Source of the DNA: Coxiellaceae bacterium
GTDB lineage: Bacteria > Pseudomonadota > Gammaproteobacteria > Coxiellales > Coxiellaceae
Reading direction: 5' to 3'
Length of the DNA: 21,680 nt
Assembly: GCA_014238325.1 (NCBI GenBank)
Contig: JABABH010000245.1
Span: 1 to 21,680 of the forward strand
Made by a program: the position numbers and the translations under genes. Below the pieces are notes generated by a model, which was given only the letters and a program-made list of their open reading frames with translations, searched no databases and had not been told where the DNA came from. Shown piece by piece: positions 14,812 through 21,680 of the stretch. The stretch's first letter is position 1. Each line of letters begins with the position of its first letter.

Positions 14812-17800
14812 ATGCCTAAAAGAACTGATATAAATAGTATATTAATTATTGGCGCGGGACCTATCGTGATTGGTCAGGGCTGTGAATTTGATTATTCAGG
14901 TACGCAGGCTTGTCAAATTCTTCGCAAAGAAGGGTATCGAGTGATTTTAGTCAATTCGAATCCAGCCACGATTATGACGGATCCAGATATGGCTGATGCC
15001 ACTTATATTGAACCTATTCATTGGCGGGTCATCGCTCAAATTATTGAACAAGAAAAGCCAGATGCGCTTTTACCCACAATGGGTGGGCAAACTGCCTTAA
15101 ATGTGGCGTTAGATTTGGTGTCTGAGGGTGTGCTCGCCCAGCATCAGGTGGCATTGATTGGTGCATCACGAGAAGCTATTGATAAAGCTGAAGATCGCGG
15201 TTTATTTCTTGAAGCTATGAAAAACATTGGTTTGAAAACTGCACGCTCTGCTTCAACCAAGACCCTATCCGGTGCGTGGGAAATTTTAGAGACCTTGGGC
15301 TTTCCGGCAATTATTCGACCGTCCTTTACTTTGGGGGGGACGGGTGGCGGCATTGCTTATAATCGTGATGAGTTTTTATACCTATGCGAACAAGGTTTAG
15401 ATTTATCGCCGACTCATGAAATTTTAATTGATGAGTCCCTTTTGGGATGGAAAGAATTTGAGATGGAGGTTGTGCGCGATAGGCATGATAATTGCATTAT
15501 CGTGTGTAGCATCGAAAATCTAGATCCGATGGGTGTGCATACAGGTGATTCTATTACGGTTGCTCCAGCTCAAACTTTGACAGACAAAGAGTATCAACGT
15601 ATGCGCCATGCTGCCATTTTGGTTTTGCGTGAAATTGGCGTCGATACGGGTGGTGCCAATGTGCAGTTTGCGATTAATCCGGCTAATGGCGATATGGTCG
15701 TGATTGAAATGAATCCGCGAGTATCGCGTTCCTCTGCGTTAGCCTCGAAAGCAACGGGATTTCCGATTGCTAAAATTGCAGCACAATTATCCGTTGGCTA
15801 TACCTTAGATGAATTATTAAATGATATGACAGGTGGGAGCACACCTGCTTCTTTCGAACCGGCACTTGATTATATCGTGACGAAAATTCCACGATTTAAT
15901 TTTGAAAAATTTCCACAAGTGAGCACTGATCTCACGACGCAAATGAAATCCGTGGGTGAAGTGATGGCTATAGGCCGAACTTTTCCTGAATCTTTACAAA
16001 AGGCCATTCGCGGATTGGATATGGGTCGTTGTGGATTGGAGAGCCAGCTACCTCAAGATGCTCATCTTGAGGTAGATGCAGTGCTTCATGAGAAAATTAA
16101 ATATGCCTTGCGTTTTCCAGGACCGGATCGTTTATGGCATGTGGCAGATGCCTTTCGCCTGGGATTGAGTGCGGAAGAAATTTTTGGATATACTAAAATT
16201 GATCCTTGGTTTTTAGCCTATATTGAACGCTTGGTTGAGGTAGAGCATCAGCTCTTACAAAAAGAACTCGATGATATATCTGCTCAGACATTATGGGATT
16301 TAAAGCGACAAGGGTTTTCTGATCAGCGTTTATCGCAATTATTGCATACCACAGAAGCAGCTGTACGCCACTGTCGCCATCAGTATGCTATTCGTCCTGC
16401 ATACAAACGAGTCGATACGTGTGCGGCGGAGTTTGCGACAGAAACCGCTTATTTTTATTCGACTTATGAAGAAGATAATGAATGCAGGCCAACGGATCGT
16501 CAAAAAATTATGATTTTGGGCAGTGGACCTAATCGCATTGGTCAAGGCATTGAATTTGATTATTGTTGTGTACATGCCGCATTGGCGATTCGTGAGTTGG
16601 GTTATGAAACGATTATCTTAAATTGTAATCCAGAGACGGTATCGACGGATTGCGATATTTCTGATCGCTTGTATTTTGAGCCATTAACCTTGGAAGACGT
16701 ATTAGAAATTGCCAGCATAGAAAAACCTTTTGGTGTGATTGTGCAATATGGTGGCCAAACTCCTCTGAAATTATCGCGGGATTTGGAGAAAGCGGGTGTG
16801 CCGATTATTGGTACGTCACCTGATGCTATTGGTCATGCTGAAGATCGCGAGCGTTTCCAGGGCTTGATCAATGACTTGGGATTGCAACAGCCACCGAATG
16901 GTATTGTGCGTAGCGTGGAAGAGGGGTTGCGTTTAGCTAAAGTATTTGCTTACCCGATGATTGTTCGACCTTCTTATGTGTTGGGTGGCCGTGCGATGAA
17001 GGTGGTATACAGTGAGCAAGAGCTGACGGACTACATGACGCAGGGTTTAGAAATTTCATCTTCCGCCTCTCTATTGCTGGATCATTTTCTGGATGATGCC
17101 ATTGAGGTCGATATCGACGCTGTCTCAGATGGACACGATATCTTGATTGGAGGTATTTTAGAGCATATTGAACAAGCTGGTGTTCATTCTGGTGATTCAT
17201 CTTGCACACTGCCTCCTCATAGTCTAGACCCCAGTATTCAGGATCAACTGCGTGATCAAATGTGTCAATTGGCAAAAAGCCTGGGAGTCATTGGGCTGAT
17301 CAACGCGCAGTTTGCGATACAAGGTGAGAATATCTATGTATTAGAAGTTAACCCACGAGCGTCGCGCACGATTCCCTTTTATGCCAAAGCGACTGGTGTA
17401 CCATTAGCTAAGATAGCTGCTTGTTGTATGGTGGGCATATCCTTGCGTGAACAAGGTTACGAGACTGAATGCATCCCACCCTATTTTTGTGTCAAAAAAC
17501 CTGTATTTCCATTTAATAAATTTCCTGGTGCTGATCCGATTTTGGGGCCAGAAATGCGCTCGACCGGAGAAGTGATGGGCATTGCAGATAGCTTTGGTCG
17601 TGCATTTTCAAAAGCACAATTCGCAGCGGGAGACAGGATGCCTAAGGATGGATGTGCTTTTATCAGTGTACGGGATGCGGATAAGTCGCGCGTCGTGAAA
17701 TTAGCACGTCAATTTCAAGAGAGTGGGTTTCGATTAGTGGCCACTCATGGTACGGCGATGGTGTTAAAAATAGCAGGTTTGGATTGTGCGCTTGTGCATA

Positions 17801-18063
17801 AGGTTTTAGAAGAGCGCCCCAATATTGTTGATATGATCAAGAATGGCGATATTCATTTTATTGTTAATACGACAGAGAGTGATCAAGCGATTAAAGATTC
17901 CCATATTATTCGTAGCAGTGCTATTCAACATAAGGTTTGTTACACTACGACCTTAGCCGGTGGAGAAGCTGCCATGCTTGCCTTGCAAGTTGGCGATCCC
18001 TGTGGAGAAGAGGTGCAGTCTTTACAAGACTTGCATCGTCAGTGCAGGGCAGTGGCTGAATAA
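14812..18063 (+). CDS. carB: Carbamoyl-phosphate synthase large subunit
   Basis: CarB makes carbamoyl phosphate from bicarbonate, ammonia and two ATP. The 1083-residue product (E. coli 1073) matches the family throughout. The first ATP-grasp half begins PKRTDINSILIIGAGPIVIG and contains SFTLGGTGGGIAYN (carboxyphosphate domain) and EMNPRVSRSSALASKATG. After the oligomerisation region the second half begins near residue 560 with KIMILGSGPNRIGQGIEFD and contains RPSYVLGGRAM and VNPRASRTIPF. The C-terminal 140 residues or so are the MGS-like allosteric domain that binds UMP and ornithine in E. coli. An AGGGG overlaps the carA stop and lies only one base before the ATG, too close for a normal ribosome-binding site, which points to coupling with carA. 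Confidence 0.98.
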   Translation: MPKRTDINSILIIGAGPIVIGQGCEFDYSGTQACQILRKEGYRVILVNSNPATIMTDPDMADATYIEPIHWRVIAQIIEQEKPDALLPTMGGQTALNVALDLVSEGVLAQHQVALIGASREAIDKAEDRGLFLEAMKNIGLKTARSASTKTLSGAWEILETLGFPAIIRPSFTLGGTGGGIAYNRDEFLYLCEQGLDLSPTHEILIDESLLGWKEFEMEVVRDRHDNCIIVCSIENLDPMGVHTGDSITVAPAQTLTDKEYQRMRHAAILVLREIGVDTGGANVQFAINPANGDMVVIEMNPRVSRSSALASKATGFPIAKIAAQLSVGYTLDELLNDMTGGSTPASFEPALDYIVTKIPRFNFEKFPQVSTDLTTQMKSVGEVMAIGRTFPESLQKAIRGLDMGRCGLESQLPQDAHLEVDAVLHEKIKYALRFPGPDRLWHVADAFRLGLSAEEIFGYTKIDPWFLAYIERLVEVEHQLLQKELDDISAQTLWDLKRQGFSDQRLSQLLHTTEAAVRHCRHQYAIRPAYKRVDTCAAEFATETAYFYSTYEEDNECRPTDRQKIMILGSGPNRIGQGIEFDYCCVHAALAIRELGYETIILNCNPETVSTDCDISDRLYFEPLTLEDVLEIASIEKPFGVIVQYGGQTPLKLSRDLEKAGVPIIGTSPDAIGHAEDRERFQGLINDLGLQQPPNGIVRSVEEGLRLAKVFAYPMIVRPSYVLGGRAMKVVYSEQELTDYMTQGLEISSSASLLLDHFLDDAIEVDIDAVSDGHDILIGGILEHIEQAGVHSGDSSCTLPPHSLDPSIQDQLRDQMCQLAKSLGVIGLINAQFAIQGENIYVLEVNPRASRTIPFYAKATGVPLAKIAACCMVGISLREQGYETECIPPYFCVKKPVFPFNKFPGADPILGPEMRSTGEVMGIADSFGRAFSKAQFAAGDRMPKDGCAFISVRDADKSRVVKLARQFQESGFRLVATHGTAMVLKIAGLDCALVHKVLEERPNIVDMIKNGDIHFIVNTTESDQAIKDSHIIRSSAIQHKVCYTTTLAGGEAAMLALQVGDPCGEEVQSLQDLHRQCRAVAE

Positions 18064-18134
18064 TCGGGTAGCGACGATGATGCATCAGCCATCTTTAATA
18101 AGATCAATAACAGTTATAGTGAGAGATAATTCCG

Positions 18135-18614
18135 ATGTCCACAACTTTCCCCATTACGCTCAAGGGGTCGCAGGAGCTAAAAGAAAAATTGAAGTTTCTA
18201 AAAACGGTGAAACGGCCTAGTGTTATTTCAGCTATTGCTGAGGCACGTGCACATGGTGATTTAAAGGAAAACGGAGACTATCACGCTGCGCGTGAGGAAC
18301 AAGGCTTATTAGAGGCGCGTATTTTGTACCTTGATAATATCCTGGAAAACTGCCAAGTTATTGATATTAAAAAAATTCCAAATGAAGGTAAGGCGGTCTT
18401 CGGCTCAACCGTCTCGATACGTAACTTAGATACCGAGACGGAGGAGACGTATCAGATTGTGGGCATCGATGAAGCCGATAGCAAGACGCATAAAATTTCA
18501 GTCGTTTCCCCGATGGCACGTGCCATGATAGGCAAGCATATAGGTGATGAGTTTAGCCTAAACACCCTAACTGGTGTGAAAAATTATGAGCTCGTCTCAG
18601 TAGAGCATCTTTAG
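18135..18614 (+). CDS. greA: Transcription elongation factor GreA
   Basis: GreA enters the RNA polymerase secondary channel and stimulates cleavage of backtracked transcripts. The 159-residue product (E. coli 158) has the N-terminal coiled coil with the tip motif GDLKENGDYHAAREEQ (41-56), including the essential acidic Asp42 and Glu45, and the FKBP-like C-terminal domain with VFGSTVSIRN, YQIVGIDEADSKTHKISVVSPMA and a GDEFSL segment. The tip reads ENGDY where ENAEY is usual, a mild change next to the catalytic acids. carA-carB-greA is a known order in gammaproteobacteria. The stop codon overlaps the stop of the convergent redoxin gene by four bases. Confidence 0.97.
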   Translation: MSTTFPITLKGSQELKEKLKFLKTVKRPSVISAIAEARAHGDLKENGDYHAAREEQGLLEARILYLDNILENCQVIDIKKIPNEGKAVFGSTVSIRNLDTETEETYQIVGIDEADSKTHKISVVSPMARAMIGKHIGDEFSLNTLTGVKNYELVSVEHL

Positions 18615-19183
18615 TATTGCTCTGGGTTGTCCAGCCATTTGATATTGCAACCTAGCCCAGGTTTTTGATCTGGATTCACTGGTTTGTCAGCCAAGATACA
18701 ATTCAACGCAGCACAGAGGTCTTCACCTGTCACAGGAATGTCTTTACCTGGGGTAGAAGCATCAAAGCGACCTCTATAGACACAAGCTAAATTTTTGTCG
18801 AATACAAAAAAATCAGGTGTGCAGGTGGCCTGATAAGCTTTGGCGACTTCTTGTGTTTCATCATAGAGATAAGGGAAAGGATACATGAATACCTTCGCCA
18901 TGGCCTGCATGTCTTCTGGCGCATCCTCTGGATAATTGGTGATATCATTAGAACTAATCGCTATGAATTGCATGCCTTTTTCCTGGTATCGACTTGCGAC
19001 CTTAGTCAAAGGCTCGTGAATATGTTTAACAAATGGACAATGGTTGCACATAAAGATAATAACGGTTGCAACCGGCGATTTTAATGTTTTCAAAGAGACC
19101 ATTTTTTCGCTTACCGTATCGAGTAAGCAAAAGTCGGGGGCTATGGTGCCCAAATCAATCATTTTAGAAACTGTCAGTGACAT
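18611..19183 (-). CDS. Thioredoxin-fold redoxin of the AhpC/TSA-TlpA type
   Basis: The 190-residue protein has a thioredoxin fold with a CNHC motif at 46-49 (FMCNHCPFVKHI), a TPDFFVFD segment at 122-129 that supplies the cis-Pro, and a conserved C-terminus with GLGCNIKW (176-183) containing another Cys. This is the widespread thioredoxin family protein group that resembles peroxiredoxins; no signal peptide is visible, so it is probably cytosolic. Exact substrates are unknown; reduction of peroxides or disulfides is likely. AGGATAAG seven bases before the ATG at 19183 supports the start. A possible promoter lies at 19255-19282. Its last four bases overlap the greA stop on the other strand. Confidence 0.88.
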   Translation of the reverse strand: MSLTVSKMIDLGTIAPDFCLLDTVSEKMVSLKTLKSPVATVIIFMCNHCPFVKHIHEPLTKVASRYQEKGMQFIAISSNDITNYPEDAPEDMQAMAKVFMYPFPYLYDETQEVAKAYQATCTPDFFVFDKNLACVYRGRFDASTPGKDIPVTGEDLCAALNCILADKPVNPDQKPGLGCNIKWLDNPEQY

Positions 19184-19254
19184 ATCTTATCCTAACTTTA
19201 AAGTGTGAAAGGGTTGTCCGCTACCGGCACCGTCTCCGATAGGTTGGGCGGTTG

Positions 19255-19282
19255 ATATTATTGTAGAGGCTGATGTTGTCAG
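19255..19282 (-). promoter_or_regulatory. Candidate sigma70 promoter of the redoxin gene
   Basis: On the minus strand CTGACA (19282-19277) and TAATAT (19260-19255) are separated by 16 bases and lie about 70 bases upstream of the redoxin ATG. The -35 is one base off consensus and overlaps a small hairpin. Confidence 0.35.
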
Positions 19283-19312
19283 CTTCCAGGCAGATATGCT
19301 AACACATTTTTT

Positions 19313-19348
19313 CTGCTAAGCAGTACCATAGCACAGAGAGCTTAGCAG
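19313..19348. repeat. 9-bp perfect inverted repeat with 18-base spacer
   Basis: CTGCTAAGC (19313-19321) and GCTTAGCAG (19340-19348) are exact reverse complements. A TTTTTT run precedes the left arm. As there is no U-tract after either side, this is more like a regulator site or structured RNA than an intrinsic terminator. Confidence 0.4.
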
Positions 19349-19491
19349 GATGAACGATCCGTTAGTTGGAGCTGCCCATCTAGATTTTATAGGGTAGTTC
19401 ATAGTGATGCTATCAACCTTCCCATGCCTAAAGCCTGCGAGTTAACAGCTTTCTGTTGCATGACCCTGGGTATGAAGAGCCATGCTTCTGT

Positions 19492-19520
19492 TTGATAAGA
19501 GCGCAAGTTTCCCTTATAAT
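19492..19520 (+). promoter_or_regulatory. Strong sigma70-type promoter of the effector-like gene
   Basis: TTGATA (19492-19497) and an exact TATAAT (19515-19520) are separated by the ideal 17 bases. The predicted start near 19527 leaves a leader of about 67 bases before the ATG at 19594. This is the best promoter match in the window. Confidence 0.7.
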
Positions 19521-19593
19521 AAAAAAAGACTTGAGATTTTATGGACGAAGTTCAGGCTTTCAGATAAAAATTTTGAGATGAGGAGTGGTTCAT

Positions 19594-20520
19594 ATGCAAG
19601 ATACCCGTAAAAAAAACATCACCATCGAGGCCTGTGATAACTTTATTAAATTGCATAAAATAGACTCTGCAAAACCCTCTTCTTCTCCGGGGATAGATCT
19701 GCGCCGAGAAGACCTTAAGGTTGATATCGATAATACATCTTACCGGCTCACTGAGGAAATCTATCAGGCCGCGAGACGCAGGGGTATGGTTGCTTCTTCT
19801 CTCACAGAGGAACAAACAGAAGTTTGTATCAGAGATTTTTTCAAAGAGAATTGTAAAAATATTGAGCAGAAAAACAGATTAGATGCATTCACGAATTTTT
19901 TGCATACCGACATGCATCAAGCTACCTGGCTCGTTCCACTCACCAACCAAATTACATTCGATGCATCCGATGCTGGGTTTCTTACAGGTTTTTCGGAAAA
20001 TTTCTCCAACACACGAACAGTTCACTGGTATTTAGATACGGATCATTGGAGATTCACAGCTATAGAATCTGTTCAATTAAAAGAGGTTAAGCTTCAAACA
20101 CATGATCTTGACCTACATCCCTTCTCTCAAACGACTCCCTATCTAAGTGGCCGGCTGAACATCGAATTTCACCTTGATGAGGCTCAGGGGAAATGGGTGC
20201 GGTCGAAAGAAAACCCGTCTGTGATGCTTTGCATTGATGAAGATGCTTGTGAGGAGGTTCGCCAGAAGGCTACTCAGTTGCTGGCCGATCAGTCGTCACC
20301 AAAAACAGCAGAGAATATATTTGCTACGTGGTTGATATTCAGGATATTGAGAGCTATTTTGGAGAAAATTTCTTCTGCCATTCATAACAATAGTACATCA
20401 CCTGCTTCAACTGGGGTTGTACCTCCTGAGCTCGGGATGTTTGCTCTGGACAAGCATATTAAAGAGCGAATCACAGAAGCAGACGAGGAGAGACCTCATG
20501 TTGTTGCGGCAGCTGCGTGA
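19594..20520 (+). CDS. Unrecognised effector-like protein, paralog of the next gene
   Basis: I do not recognise this 308-residue protein. It has no signal peptide. Residues 50-116 look helical and hold the block shared with the next gene: EE...C.R.F (72-82) through F..FL (99-103) to MHQ..WL (107-113). Residues 140-215 look beta-rich (TVHWYLD, GRLNIEFHLD, KWVRSKENP). Residues 241-263 form an amphipathic to hydrophobic helix (IFATWLIFRILRAILEKI). The tail is Ser/Pro-rich, then has acidic EADEER (295-300) and ends in VVAAAA. A Glu-rich patch near a hydrophobic C-terminus resembles the E-block type signal of Dot/Icm type IV effectors, which is suggestive only. AGGAG at 19581-19585 places the start at the ATG 19594 rather than the GTG at 19585. 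A strong promoter lies upstream. Confidence 0.75.
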   Translation: MQDTRKKNITIEACDNFIKLHKIDSAKPSSSPGIDLRREDLKVDIDNTSYRLTEEIYQAARRRGMVASSLTEEQTEVCIRDFFKENCKNIEQKNRLDAFTNFLHTDMHQATWLVPLTNQITFDASDAGFLTGFSENFSNTRTVHWYLDTDHWRFTAIESVQLKEVKLQTHDLDLHPFSQTTPYLSGRLNIEFHLDEAQGKWVRSKENPSVMLCIDEDACEEVRQKATQLLADQSSPKTAENIFATWLIFRILRAILEKISSAIHNNSTSPASTGVVPPELGMFALDKHIKERITEADEERPHVVAAAA

Positions 20521-20630
20521 GCTTGGGAATCTCTCAGTTTGATTAAAGCAATGTATTGTGATGCTACAAGAAAATATACATTGTATGGTTTATTTGCTTA
20601 GGATGATGACGTTGAAACAAGGAGTTGACT

Positions 20631-21677
20631 ATGTCGATAACAGATGATGTCTCTGTGGTAGATTATGAGAAAATATCCTATGAAAAGTTTTTTGCTTCTC
20701 ATTCAGTTCCACACAAGAAGGTTTTGCGACCCTTTATGGATATTTATAGAGAATCGATTCAATTTTCTATAAAAGGCACAGATTATTCTCTGGATGAAGT
20801 TTTTAAAGCATATGGAGATGAAGGTGATGAGGAAAAAATCTCTTCTTGTCTGCGCAATTTTTTAGAGCAAACTTGGCCTGAGGTTATGCAAGAGGATGTA
20901 TTATCGTCTTTTATGGAGTTTTTAAAATACCATATGCATCAAGGAAGATGGCTCTCTGCTTTGCGAACGGTAATTTTTGCATCTTTGTTTTCAGCAGGAT
21001 TACGGCAGAAGTCGGACTCTAAGAATACTGTTAATAGCTATTGGAAGGTTGAGGACCCTAAACAACCTGTGTTGTTCATGACACAACAGGTGGAATATGT
21101 TGAATTTTTTATAGCCGTTGATGATAAACAATTAGAAAGCGTGCCCATTGAGCCTGGGGATAAATTTTTCGATGCCTCTGTTACGCTCAAAGTGGCTTAT
21201 GATAGTGATCGTGGATGGGAGGTGAGCGAGGAATATCCGACGGAGTTTTGTTTTTATAACAGCTTTCAACCGTATAGAGATAATTTCTTGGATCCTAAAC
21301 CTTCTCAACAGCATGAATACCAAGAGCCGCAACAGGATGAGCCTCTTGGCTTGTTTATATTACTTTTGCTGATCATACATGATTTGATTATGAAACTGGC
21401 TGAAAAAATTCGCACGGTTTCACGGCAATCTCCCGCATCCAGTCGGGCATCCAGCGTTTCAAATGGGGCTTTTGAATCCAATACATCCAGGGCCTCGGTA
21501 GAGATTGATGCCCAATCAGATATATCCGCGAACGAGAGCATCTCAATACACGCAAGAAGCCAAGAGGCAACCAATCATTTACTCAAACTGCAGAATAATC
21601 AATTTCGTAGAAACTCTTATGACCATAGCAGCGCCTGTCAAGCCGTAGGCATCGCGTGTCGCTTGTCAATGACGTAG
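20631..21677 (+). CDS. Unrecognised effector-like protein with hydrophobic C-terminal helix and Ser-rich tail, paralog of the previous gene
   Basis: The 348-residue product is not one I recognise. It aligns with the previous gene from about residue 18: YSLDEVFKAY (52-61), then an ungapped block at 67-111 with EE....C.R.F, F..FL and MHQ..WL (102-108), then a beta-rich region ending in RGWEVSEEYPTEFCFYN (194-210). About 16 of 45 positions are identical in the ungapped block. A Gln/Pro/Glu-rich linker (222-238) leads to a very hydrophobic helix LGLFILLLLIIHDLIMKLAEKI split around 239-260, which could enter a membrane. The last 85 residues are Ser-rich and look disordered. AAGGAG at 20619-20624, six bases before the ATG at 20631, supports this start over the TTG at 20625. 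It lies 110 bases after its paralog, and no clear promoter of its own was found. Confidence 0.75.
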   Translation: MSITDDVSVVDYEKISYEKFFASHSVPHKKVLRPFMDIYRESIQFSIKGTDYSLDEVFKAYGDEGDEEKISSCLRNFLEQTWPEVMQEDVLSSFMEFLKYHMHQGRWLSALRTVIFASLFSAGLRQKSDSKNTVNSYWKVEDPKQPVLFMTQQVEYVEFFIAVDDKQLESVPIEPGDKFFDASVTLKVAYDSDRGWEVSEEYPTEFCFYNSFQPYRDNFLDPKPSQQHEYQEPQQDEPLGLFILLLLIIHDLIMKLAEKIRTVSRQSPASSRASSVSNGAFESNTSRASVEIDAQSDISANESISIHARSQEATNHLLKLQNNQFRRNSYDHSSACQAVGIACRLSMT

Positions 21678-21680
21678 AGG

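Larger units (their letters stand above)
19184..19593. other. Intergenic region between redoxin gene and first effector-like gene
   Basis: These 410 bases contain no convincing gene. They hold divergent promoter candidates for the redoxin (19255-19282, minus) and the effector-like gene (19492-19520, plus), a 5-bp hairpin (GCTGA 19269-19273 with TCAGC 19279-19283) and a 9-bp inverted repeat at 19313-19348. The middle part (about 19350-19490) shows nothing recognisable. Confidence 0.5.

Noticed and set aside
1..21680. CRISPR array, tRNA, rRNA, insertion sequence or prophage
   Set aside because: No regularly spaced repeats, no cloverleaf with acceptor stem, no transposase or phage gene was found on either strand.

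Overview
The window looks like a chromosome segment of a gammaproteobacterium, most likely a host-associated member of the Legionellales (Coxiella/Rickettsiella-like). This placement is inference from three things: gammaproteobacterial gene order and protein sequences (rhodanese-grxC-secB-gpsA; map divergent from rpsB-tsf-pyrH-frr-uppS-cdsA; carA-carB-greA), a ribosomal protein S2 with a long charged C-terminal tail, and a terminal pair of unrecognised paralogous proteins that look like secreted effectors. No rRNA, tRNA, CRISPR array, insertion sequence or prophage gene was seen.

Layout. 1-614 (-): a NodB-type polysaccharide deacetylase running off the left edge. 743-1054 (+): a small His/Met-rich lipoprotein; the divergent gap between these two holds a perfect 16-bp palindrome beside a plausible promoter. 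1190-3502 (-): a rhodanese/grxC/secB/gpsA operon for redox, protein export and phospholipid precursor supply. 3694-4734 (+): an S66 LD-carboxypeptidase (murein recycling), convergent with map (4571-5571 region, minus strand, ending at 4771). 6080-11067 (+): rpsB-tsf-pyrH-frr-uppS-cdsA, covering translation, UMP kinase, undecaprenyl-PP synthesis and CDP-diacylglycerol synthesis, with pyrH/frr and uppS/cdsA overlapping. 11254-12000 (+): a slipin/stomatin-type SPFH membrane protein. 12325-13458 (+): pdxB (vitamin B6). 13632-18614 (+): carA-carB-greA (carbamoyl phosphate for pyrimidines and arginine, plus a transcript-cleavage factor). 18611-19183 (-): a thioredoxin-fold redoxin overlapping the end of greA by 4 bp.

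The last 2.5 kb is the accessory part. After a 410-base non-coding stretch with a near-consensus sigma70 promoter, two adjacent genes (19594-20520 and 20631-21677) encode proteins I do not recognise. They are diverged tandem paralogs: they share an ungapped 45-column block ending in an MHQ..W motif, a following beta-rich region, and a hydrophobic or amphipathic C-terminal helix followed by a disordered-looking tail. They are the best candidates for something undescribed. The rest of the window is housekeeping, with a few unusual residues and RNA or operator candidates noted separately. Start codons were chosen by alignment to known family N-termini and by ribosome-binding sites; several genes have in-frame upstream alternatives that are mentioned in their entries.
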